Positions 13,044-19,436 of a stretch of DNA of 19,436 nt are shown here, piece after piece. Numbering within the stretch: the stretch's first letter is position 1; every line of letters starts with the position of its first letter. The DNA lies in assembly GCA_036264445.1 (NCBI GenBank), contig DATAQW010000316.1, positions 1-19,436 on the forward strand, written 5' to 3'. The stretch comes from Pseudacidobacterium sp036264445. GTDB taxonomy: Bacteria; Acidobacteriota; Terriglobia; Terriglobales; Acidobacteriaceae. The notes under the pieces are model-generated. The model had not been told where the DNA came from, did not search any database, and worked only from the letters and a program-made list of their open reading frames with translations. A program made the position numbers and the translations under genes.

Positions 13044-15944
13044 ATGTGCCGCACTCTCCGCCATCTTGCAACTTTACTGACACTACTGTTTACCGTGCCT
13101 GCTGCTTTTTGCGGAGGGCCGCGCTGGGTGGCCGGTTCGAGCTATTTTAATCCTTCTGTTATGGGGCAACCGCTCCATTGGGCGAATGGAACAGTTTCGT
13201 ATTATCTGGACCAGGGCAATCCCAGCCCGAGTGTCACTCATTACTATATCGATACGGTAATTGTGGCGGCTGCCGCGATATGGAACAGTGTCACGACGAC
13301 TGCTGTGCAATTCGTGTACGGCGGAGCGTTGAACGAAGATGTCAGCGGGAGCAATGTAACGGTGAATGCAAATGGGACGGTCAGCGTGCCCGTGGATATT
13401 CAACCGACGGCAACGAACAAGCCCCTGGCGATTATTTCCGATGCCGACGGTTCGGTAATCAATGCGCTTTTTGGGGCGGGAGCAAGCGACCCCAGCGATT
13501 GCCGCGACAATGGCGTCATCACGGTGGTAGACAATGTAGCCACGAATGGCACGATCCTGCATGCACTGATGATCCTGAACGGGCTTTGTGCGGGTGACGT
13601 GACTCAGGTCGATGTCATGGAATACCAGATGCTACGGGGGTTCGGTAGAATCCTGGGGCTGGACTGGTCGCAGGCGAATGAGTCCATGTTTGTGAACGAC
13701 CAGATTACCAGTGATGGCCTTGCAGGCTGGCCGATCATGCATCCGGTGGAGTACTTGTGCAGTCTTAACGCGGAGTTCTGCACTTCGAATCCATTGGCCC
13801 TGCGGTATGACGACATTGCTGCGCTCAACCGACTGTATCCCGTTACCTCAGCCAATATCAGTTCTTACCCGGGAAAGAAGCTGACAGCGGCATCGACGAT
13901 TTCGGTACAGGGAACGATTCACTTCAGAAGCGGCCAAGGGATGCAGGGTGTGAATGTGGTGCTGCGGCCAATCAACCAGGCGACCGGCGCTCCGGATCTC
14001 AGCTACACAGTGACGGCGGTCAGCGGGGCGTTTTTTCAGGGCAACGCTCCGAATCCCGTGAATGGAGCGACGGACAGCCAGGGCAATCCGGTGAACAAGT
14101 ACGGCAGCGACGATACGACGCTCGAAGGTTGGTTTGATTTAAGCGGAGTGCCATTGCCGGTTGGCACATCGATTGCGGATTACCAGCTCAGCTTTGAGCC
14201 GATCAATTCTCTGTATTCTGCCAACTACTCGGTCGGACCTTACACCAAAGGGCAGGTCACGCCATCAGGCACGATGCCGGTGATCATGCTCTACGGCCTG
14301 ACTGCCGGATCATCTGTGACGGAGGACATCGTGATTCAGGACTCTGCGGACCAGGAGTACAGCGGAAACGACGGCACTGAGGCTGATCCAGCGATGATCT
14401 CAGGAAGCGGCGAGTGGACCGGAAGGATAACCGGGTATGGGCATACAGGCTGGTTCGAGTGGCCGGTGCGGCCGAACCGGGAATTGACGATGGAGGCAAC
14501 GGCTCTGAACGAAAATGGGCAGCCCACGACAAGCAAAGCACAGATGGTATTAGGGGCGTGGAATGGTACGGATGCACTGGGTACATTGCCGGTCAGCGGG
14601 ACGACGCAGGCGTTCAATGGCGCTCAGACCGGATTGACTACTCTGTCTGTCGCCACTGTCGCACAAGGGTACCTGCGGCTTGGGATCGCAGACGCGCGCG
14701 GCGATGGACGGCCGGATTATCTTTATCATGCGCGGCTGCTCTACGCAGATTCTGTTATGCCCACACTGCTGTCGCTCAGTGGCGGACCGATCTCAATTCG
14801 TGGTATTGGTTTTCGTTCCAATTCAGTTGTGACTATCAATGGCACGCGGGCTGCTGTGACCAGTGTGACGCCTACGGAAATCACAGCGATTGCGCCTCCG
14901 GCAAATGGAGTTACAGGAGTGGTGCTTCTAACGGTGAGCGATCCGCAGACGTTTGCGGTTACGGCGATACAGGATGGGCTGAGCTATGATGCGATGGGTG
15001 GCGATGCGCTTGGGATTGTCACGGCGCCTTATGGTTCTGTAGGTTTGGGTGTGCTGACGCCATTTACAGTCAAAGCCCTTGCTCCAGACGGAACAACTCC
15101 TGCAGCAGGCATTATGGTCACCTTTGCGGTGACCAATGGAGCGGCGTCTCTTGGATGTGGTCAGACGAGCTGCACTGTGCTTTCCGGAGGGGATGGTCTG
15201 GCAACGATCAACGTTGCGGCTAATTCCAGCTCGTTAGCGCAAGTAGCTGCTTCTCTCAGTGATGGCGCGAGTGTTATTACGGAATTTACTGGAAGCAGTG
15301 CGCCAGCGATTGCCTCACTAACGGCTAATCTCTATCTCGCTGCTGGCTCAGCGTTCACGTGGAGTCCTCAGGCAGAGGTTCTCAGCAATGGCGTTCCAGT
15401 AGTGGGGCAGCAGGTGAGCTGGTCTGCGGGTTCTGGCGCTACTGCCGCAGTTCCTTTCAGTGTCAGTGACACAAATGGAATTGCGACTTGGCAGGTAAAT
15501 ATAAATCCATTGGTTGCAGGAGCAGACGTTCCTGTCTACGGCTGCCTGTCTGGAAATACGGTTTGCGCGACGTTCCAGATCTACAGCGTGCATCCTGAAG
15601 TGGCGCAGCTTGTGGCGGTGAGTGGCGTAGGTCAGACGCTGAGTGCCCCTGAGACGCCTGCTCCAGTGGTGTTGCGGGTGACGGATGCCGTGGGGCATCC
15701 AATGGCTGCGGGTATAGTTACTTTTTACGAGACGCTCAAGCAGTGGACTCCTGAGTGTCCCTCGCAGGGGCGCTGCCCATCTGCTCCAACGCTTGCTGTG
15801 CAGACAGTGACTGCAAACTCTGGTGCTGATGGGCTGGTAACGTTGACTCCACTGACAGGAAATGGTGTACCAACGCGGCTTTACGTGACAGCGGTGACGG
15901 GGAATGTGGCTTCGCTTGATTTTGAGATTGAACAACATCCTTAG
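13044..15944 (+). CDS. Large secreted protein: degenerate matrixin-like domain with IPT/TIG and Ig-like domains
   Basis: This encodes 966 residues with a signal peptide (LATLLTLLFTVPAAFCG, 8-24). Residues about 25-266 follow the plan of a matrixin-type zinc metalloprotease: strand VSYYLDQG, helix IDTVIVAAAAIWNSV, the block R198-GFGRILGLD-W208 where HExxHxxGxxH is expected, a Met-turn-like PIMHP (M232) and DDIAALNRLYP (256-266). Every zinc-binding His and the catalytic Glu is replaced, so I infer a pseudoprotease. A carboxypeptidase-regulatory-like domain may follow (about 280-400). Then come an IPT/TIG domain (about 573-650) and three Ig-like repeats (about 655-755, 755-850 and 855-966; the first resembles bacterial Ig-like group 1). 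It is presumably exported or surface-exposed and non-catalytic, perhaps adhesive. Cysteines near 161-250 may form disulphides. The start is chosen because the signal peptide begins there; no good ribosome site is seen. Confidence 0.85.
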   Translation: MCRTLRHLATLLTLLFTVPAAFCGGPRWVAGSSYFNPSVMGQPLHWANGTVSYYLDQGNPSPSVTHYYIDTVIVAAAAIWNSVTTTAVQFVYGGALNEDVSGSNVTVNANGTVSVPVDIQPTATNKPLAIISDADGSVINALFGAGASDPSDCRDNGVITVVDNVATNGTILHALMILNGLCAGDVTQVDVMEYQMLRGFGRILGLDWSQANESMFVNDQITSDGLAGWPIMHPVEYLCSLNAEFCTSNPLALRYDDIAALNRLYPVTSANISSYPGKKLTAASTISVQGTIHFRSGQGMQGVNVVLRPINQATGAPDLSYTVTAVSGAFFQGNAPNPVNGATDSQGNPVNKYGSDDTTLEGWFDLSGVPLPVGTSIADYQLSFEPINSLYSANYSVGPYTKGQVTPSGTMPVIMLYGLTAGSSVTEDIVIQDSADQEYSGNDGTEADPAMISGSGEWTGRITGYGHTGWFEWPVRPNRELTMEATALNENGQPTTSKAQMVLGAWNGTDALGTLPVSGTTQAFNGAQTGLTTLSVATVAQGYLRLGIADARGDGRPDYLYHARLLYADSVMPTLLSLSGGPISIRGIGFRSNSVVTINGTRAAVTSVTPTEITAIAPPANGVTGVVLLTVSDPQTFAVTAIQDGLSYDAMGGDALGIVTAPYGSVGLGVLTPFTVKALAPDGTTPAAGIMVTFAVTNGAASLGCGQTSCTVLSGGDGLATINVAANSSSLAQVAASLSDGASVITEFTGSSAPAIASLTANLYLAAGSAFTWSPQAEVLSNGVPVVGQQVSWSAGSGATAAVPFSVSDTNGIATWQVNINPLVAGADVPVYGCLSGNTVCATFQIYSVHPEVAQLVAVSGVGQTLSAPETPAPVVLRVTDAVGHPMAAGIVTFYETLKQWTPECPSQGRCPSAPTLAVQTVTANSGADGLVTLTPLTGNGVPTRLYVTAVTGNVASLDFEIEQHP

Positions 15945-16046
15945 GTGATTTGGCGGTTATTTTCAGCGAGCCCCATTCGAGCAAGGGCCACGCAGGAGCT
16001 GTGGCAGAGGATTGTTTAGACCTATGGTCGCGATATTCTGTGTCTC

Positions 16047-17219
16047 ATGATCCGCACTATCGCTGTCCAGGGTTACAGGTCACTACGAGATTTGATTCTG
16101 CCCCTGGGACAGTTAAGCGTGGTCACTGGTGCAAATGGAAGTGGCAAGTCCAGTGTGTACCGCTCCCTGCATTTGCTTGCCGATGCCGCACAAAATGCGG
16201 TCGTGGCCTCTCTCGCCCGCGAGGGTGGTTTGCCATCTACTTTCTGGGCAGGCCCGGAGACAATTGCGCGAGGCGTTCGCCGAGGGACGTATGCAGTGGA
16301 GCCACTCGCGAACCGGAAAGTCGCCAGTCTCAAGCTCGGCTTTGGCGGCGACACCTACAGCTACAGCATCGAACTGGGCTACCCTCCTCCGCCACCACCG
16401 GCAACAATGTTTGAGTTGGATCCGCGCGTAAAGCGGGAGTGTGTCTGGCATGGCCCGGTCTACCGGAAAGCGGCTGCCCTCGTGGATCGCAGGAACAACT
16501 TTGCCTGGCTTGCAGCCACGCGAGACGAAGAGCCGGTAATGCTGACGCAGCACCTCTCTGACACGGATAGTATGCTTGCCAGCATTGCTGATCCGCAGCG
16601 AGCACCAGAGATGCTGGCAGTCCGTGAAGCGGTTCGCGGCTGGCGCTTCTATGACCATTTCCGCACCGATTCTGAATCGCCTGCAAGGGCTGCTCAGATT
16701 GGCACTTTTACGCCTGTACTTCAGCACGATGGAAGTAATCTCGCCGCTGCCCTTGAGACGATTCTCGAGATTCGATCTGATGAAGCACTCGCGATGACAC
16801 TAGAAGATGCTTTTCCCGGCAGCCGGCTATATATTGAGGTGCAGAATGGACGTTTTGAACTCCGGTTGCAGCAGCATGGATTACTGCGGCCACTTTCTGC
16901 AGCCGAGTTGTCGGATGGAACCCTGCGTTACCTCCTATGGACTGCTGCTCTGCTCACGCCGCGCCCGCCGGAATTGATGGTGCTCAATGAACCGGAAACC
17001 AGCCTGCATCCGGACCTGCTTCCGGCGCTTGCAAGACTAATTCTTGCCGCAGCGAAGCATACACAGATTATTGTGGTTTCACATGCGCAGGTGCTCATAG
17101 AAGAACTTGCATCAGCGCCGCGTTGCACGCGGCTCCATCTGCTGAAAGCGTTTGGGGAAACTACGTTGGAGGGGGCAACACTGTTTAACACGCCGAAGTG
17201 GAATTGGCCTGCACGATAG
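16047..17219 (+). CDS. Stand-alone AAA/ABC-type predicted ATPase (RecF/SMC-like, COG4637-type)
   Basis: This encodes 390 residues. It begins IRTIAVQGYRSLRDL, the usual opening of this group, with Walker A GANGSGKS at 28-35. A central insertion (about 80-260) contains the proline run PPPPPP. The ABC-like signature LSDGTLRYLLW is near 288-298, Walker B is LMVLNEPETSLHP with the catalytic Glu, and the H-loop is VVSHAQ. No TOPRIM, nuclease or HTH domain is fused, and no partner gene is adjacent, so I do not call it an OLD nuclease or a defence system. Relatives are annotated only as predicted ATPases; the partner and substrate are unknown. It lies 102 bp after the secreted protein gene. Confidence 0.88.
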   Translation: MIRTIAVQGYRSLRDLILPLGQLSVVTGANGSGKSSVYRSLHLLADAAQNAVVASLAREGGLPSTFWAGPETIARGVRRGTYAVEPLANRKVASLKLGFGGDTYSYSIELGYPPPPPPATMFELDPRVKRECVWHGPVYRKAAALVDRRNNFAWLAATRDEEPVMLTQHLSDTDSMLASIADPQRAPEMLAVREAVRGWRFYDHFRTDSESPARAAQIGTFTPVLQHDGSNLAAALETILEIRSDEALAMTLEDAFPGSRLYIEVQNGRFELRLQQHGLLRPLSAAELSDGTLRYLLWTAALLTPRPPELMVLNEPETSLHPDLLPALARLILAAAKHTQIIVVSHAQVLIEELASAPRCTRLHLLKAFGETTLEGATLFNTPKWNWPAR

Positions 17220-17263
17220 ACATTTGTTTTCCGTTCAACATGATTGCTCATGCTGAGAAACAA

Positions 17264-17480
17264 AATCTACCGCCAAGGCGCTAAGGACGCCAAGGGGCGC
17301 AAAGTGGACTTTACCGCAGAGGACGCGAAGGATCGGCTGAGGCTCGTAGAGGAAAACCTTCATTATCCTCATCTACACTTTTTGTAGACTCCCAACGTAG
17401 AGACGCACAGATTTCGCAGGAGGTCAACGGACAAGCGAGCTCTATAGTTTTTCTAACTCTGTGTCGCTTTTGTGGTTTGC
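17264..17480. repeat. Intergenic stretch of degenerate short repeats
   Basis: Between the ATPase and the NADH dehydrogenase lie quasi-periodic units with a step of about 9-10 bp: CGCCAAGG, CGCTAAGGA, CGCCAAGGGG, CGCAAAG (17271-17303). Then come CCGCAGAGGACGCGAAGG (17314-17331) and, in the opposite sense, CTCTGTGTCGCTTTTGTGG (17457-17475). Sequences of the CGCCAAGG/CGCAGAGG type are widespread intergenic repeats in several phyla (recollection). A small inverted repeat, CTACA-CTTTT-TGTAG, sits at 17373-17387. I see no gene here. Confidence 0.5.
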
Positions 17481-17505
17481 GGCATCTGTGTTATTGGGAG
17501 GGCGC

Positions 17506-18921
17506 ATGGCTAACATTACGATTCCTGCTATAGCAGAAAGACGCAGGCCGCGAGTGCTTATACTTGGCGCAGGATTTGCCGGCTTGAATGCGGCCAAGGG
17601 TCTGGCCAAGCTTCCGGTAGACATTACAGTTGTTGACCGGCGCAATCACCACACCTTTCAACCGCTGCTTTATCAGGTTGCGCTGGCTGTGCTTTCTCCT
17701 GCGGACATTGCCACTCCTATCCGCGGCATTCTTCGGAAATATAAGAATGTTGAAGTGCTGATGGACGAAGCCGTCGGCCTTGATAAGGAACAGCGGCGCG
17801 TCCAGATGAAAAGCGGCGCAGTGATGGATTATGACTACCTGGTTGTTGCCACCGGCTCGACGCATTCTTATTTCGGAAACGATCAGTGGGCTGAATTCGC
17901 TCCCGGTCTCAAGACTGTTGAAGATGCGACCGAGATCCGGCGACGCGTGCTCCTTGCTTTCGAACTGGCGGAGCGGCAGATGCTGGAGACAGGGTCGTAC
18001 CCTCCGCTGAATTTCGTTGTGATTGGAGGCGGCCCTACAGGAGTCGAACTGGCGGGAGCTATTTCAGACATTGCGAAGCTTTTTATGCGGCACGATTTCC
18101 GTCATATCGATCCGGCGAAGGCGCGGGTGCTGATTCTTGAAGGAGGCCCACGGATACTGGCTGCGTATCCGGAGGATCTTTCGCAGAAGGCGGTGGAACA
18201 GCTCAACAATCTCGGCGTTGAGGTCCATACTGGCGCGCAGGTAACGGAGGTCAAGCCCGGATATGTTGTTGTCGGTGGACAGCGCCTGGATGCAGTTGTG
18301 ACTCTTTGGGCTGCCGGTGTGCAGGCTTCTCCTCTGGGAAAGCTGCTGGGTGTCGAGACAGACAAGCGCGGTTGCGTGCTCGTGAATGAGACGCTGAATC
18401 CTCAAGGCTATCCTGAGATTTTTGTTTGCGGCGACCTAGCTCATTTTGAGCAAGACAGCAGGCAGGTCCCCGGAGTAGCCCAGCCAGCGATGCAGATGGG
18501 CGACCACGTTGCACGTGTGGTGGAACACGATTTGAAGGGAGAAACGCGAAGCGGGTTCCGCTATTTTGACAAGGGCGACATGGCGACTATCGGGCGTCTT
18601 GCAGCGGTCGCGAAGATTGAATGGCCGTTCAAGGCGCACTGGAGCGGCTTCATGGCTTGGATTACCTGGCTGACGATACATATCTTCTTTCTGATCGGAT
18701 TCCGCAACCGCATTTTTGTTTTCTGGGAGTGGGCGTGGACATACTTCACCTTTACTCACGGAGCCCGACTGATTACGGGAAGCCAGGTACTGCCGGGATG
18801 GAGCGCTCAGCAGGGCGTACTTCAGATAGAAAATGGAAAGCCGCTGGATCCGACTTCCCCCGGGTTTCGGAATCATCATGGCGAGGTAGCGGTTGGGGCT
18901 TCGAGTACGAAACAGGGTTAG
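17506..18921 (+). CDS. ndh: Type II NADH:quinone oxidoreductase (NDH-2)
   Basis: From ATG 17506 the product is 471 residues. The frame is open from a GTG at 17461, but the preceding 45 bases overlap repeat-like DNA, while GGGAGGG lies just before the ATG, so 17506 is preferred. Motifs are the FAD-binding VLILGAGFAGLNAA (17-30), the family block NHHTFQPLLYQVA, the NADH-binding VVIGGGPTGVELAGAI and the second FAD block IFVCGDLAHFE. Hydrophobic C-terminal segments (WITWLTIHIFFLIGF and FWEWAWTYFTF) would anchor it to the membrane. It passes electrons from NADH to quinone without pumping protons. It is somewhat longer than E. coli Ndh because of the C-terminal extension. No other respiratory gene is adjacent. 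Confidence 0.93.
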   Translation: MANITIPAIAERRRPRVLILGAGFAGLNAAKGLAKLPVDITVVDRRNHHTFQPLLYQVALAVLSPADIATPIRGILRKYKNVEVLMDEAVGLDKEQRRVQMKSGAVMDYDYLVVATGSTHSYFGNDQWAEFAPGLKTVEDATEIRRRVLLAFELAERQMLETGSYPPLNFVVIGGGPTGVELAGAISDIAKLFMRHDFRHIDPAKARVLILEGGPRILAAYPEDLSQKAVEQLNNLGVEVHTGAQVTEVKPGYVVVGGQRLDAVVTLWAAGVQASPLGKLLGVETDKRGCVLVNETLNPQGYPEIFVCGDLAHFEQDSRQVPGVAQPAMQMGDHVARVVEHDLKGETRSGFRYFDKGDMATIGRLAAVAKIEWPFKAHWSGFMAWITWLTIHIFFLIGFRNRIFVFWEWAWTYFTFTHGARLITGSQVLPGWSAQQGVLQIENGKPLDPTSPGFRNHHGEVAVGASSTKQG

Positions 18922-19050
18922 ATCCTGAACCCACTCAAGCCACTTTTTTGGCTGGGCCGCCCGTTCAGTTTGGCGCTCCCCATGCGTCGGTGTTTCTTCT
19001 GGCTGATCTGATCGCATCATGCCACACATGTGCCGGGATAAAAATCCATG

Positions 19051-19080
19051 TTGACAGGCGTCGATTCGGGATGGTATTTC
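19051..19080 (+). promoter_or_regulatory. Weak candidate promoter for the GH74 gene
   Basis: A perfect TTGACA (19051-19056) is followed 18 bp later by TATTTC (19075-19080), a poor -10. An AT-rich inverted repeat, CTAAAT (19088-19093) with ATTTAG (19105-19110), lies just downstream. The call rests mainly on the -35 match and its position. Confidence 0.3.
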
Positions 19081-19120
19081 GTCTCTGCTAAATCGCTTTT
19101 CTTTATTTAGTAGGCGTAAT

Positions 19121-19132
19121 GAAAACGTTTAC
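19121..19132. promoter_or_regulatory. LacI-type operator-like palindrome upstream of GH74
   Basis: GAAAACGTTTAC contains the perfect palindrome AAACGTTT (19123-19130) with matching outer G and C. A central CG flanked by A/T arms is the usual LacI/CcpA-type half-site layout. It lies 48 bp before the start codon and about 40 bp after the candidate -10, suiting a repressor. The regulator is not known; the LacI-type gene of this window is 17.5 kb away. Confidence 0.4.
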
Positions 19133-19179
19133 GAAAAGTGAAACATTGAATCCCCCTATTTGCGGAAAGGAGCGCCTGT

Positions 19180-19436
19180 ATGAAGTTTGTAAACCGGATT
19201 GTGATGCAGATTGCCGCGCTCATGTTTCTGGGTCTGACGGCAACAACACTGATGGCCCAGCCAACCTCTGAGTCTTATCACTTCAAACCCGTTACCATCG
19301 TTGCCGGAGGGTATGTCCCCGGATTGATTGCGCATCCTACGGAACCTGGCCTGATTTATGCGCGCACGGACATTGGAAGCGTCTACCGCTGGAACGAGTA
19401 CAACAAGCAGTGGATTCCGCTGACGGATTTCCATTC
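19180..19436 (+). CDS. GH74-family xyloglucanase-like secreted protein (5' part)
   Basis: The first 85 codons are present; the gene runs off the window. AAGGAG (19167-19172) is a strong ribosome site for the ATG at 19180. A signal peptide (residues 1-27, IAALMFLGLTATTLMAQ) is followed by the start of a seven-bladed propeller: VTIVAGGYVPGLIAHPTEPG, then LIYARTDIGSVYRW and QWIPLTDF. This opening (GGGYVPGI-HP-E-N-YARTDVGG-YRW) is characteristic of GH74 endo-xyloglucanases and oligoxyloglucan-specific enzymes. It probably cleaves plant xyloglucan outside the cytoplasm. The catalytic aspartates are beyond or near the cut, so activity cannot be judged. A LacI-type palindrome upstream suggests sugar-responsive control. 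Confidence 0.85.
   Translation, partial: MKFVNRIVMQIAALMFLGLTATTLMAQPTSESYHFKPVTIVAGGYVPGLIAHPTEPGLIYARTDIGSVYRWNEYNKQWIPLTDFH

Noticed and set aside
15348..15938. 196-residue open frame on the minus strand
   Set aside because: It is antisense to the Ig-like repeats of the secreted protein and has a low-complexity, Arg/His-rich shadow composition.
16047..17219. ATPase as part of a phage-defence system (OLD/Gabija-like)
   Set aside because: There is no TOPRIM or nuclease domain and no helicase or other defence gene next to it; the neighbours are a secreted protein and NADH dehydrogenase.
17264..17340. CRISPR array
   Set aside because: The units are 8-10 bp, degenerate and lack spacers of constant length; no cas gene is present.
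17461..17505. GTG start giving ndh 15 extra residues
   Set aside because: The extension is encoded by repeat-like DNA and has no ribosome site, whereas GGGAGGG precedes the ATG at 17506.

Overview
The window looks like chromosomal DNA from a heterotrophic Acidobacteriota bacterium, probably Terriglobia/Acidobacteriaceae-like. This is inferred from moderate GC, short clusters on alternating strands, lone dnaK, a very large secreted Ig-like protein, carbohydrate-degradation functions and degenerate intergenic repeats. It cannot be proved without a database search. I see no rRNA, tRNA, CRISPR array, transposase, integrase or phage gene.

Layout. Positions 1-562 hold the end of an unrecognised gene and a small three-helix membrane protein flanked by degenerate intergenic repeats. 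From 578 to 3141 (minus strand) lie a methyltransferase with a regulatory domain and, downstream of it, a LacI-family regulator. They diverge from a flavin reductase-like gene (3289-3969). dnaK (4239-6167) stands alone between hairpins, without grpE or dnaJ. A 56-residue protein and an endonuclease VIII-like DNA glycosylase (nei-like) follow, probably co-transcribed.

A convergent serine hydrolase (7272-8504, minus) is divergent from a LysR-type regulator (8534-9472), a classic regulator/target arrangement. Next come a 646-residue sodium:solute symporter (9597-11537), thioredoxin reductase on the minus strand (11656-12591) and a 66-residue protein (12705-12905). Positions 13044-15944 encode a 966-residue secreted protein, then come a stand-alone AAA ATPase (16047-17219), a repeat-rich intergenic stretch, a type II NADH dehydrogenase (17506-18921) and the first 85 codons of a GH74-type xyloglucanase (from 19180), preceded by a LacI-type palindrome.

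The most striking observation is in the 966-residue secreted protein. Its N-terminal domain keeps the frame of a matrixin-type zinc metalloprotease (glycine, Met-turn and the closing DDIxAL..LYP block). All three zinc-binding histidines and the catalytic glutamate are replaced at the exact positions (R198, G199, R202, W208). It therefore looks like a pseudoprotease fused to IPT/TIG and Ig-like domains. Smaller leads are a possibly leaderless LysR gene, an internal tandem duplication in the serine hydrolase, a long bulged hairpin ahead of the secreted protein, and a possible regulatory site ahead of GH74. Most other genes are housekeeping, and no multi-gene novel system is evident.
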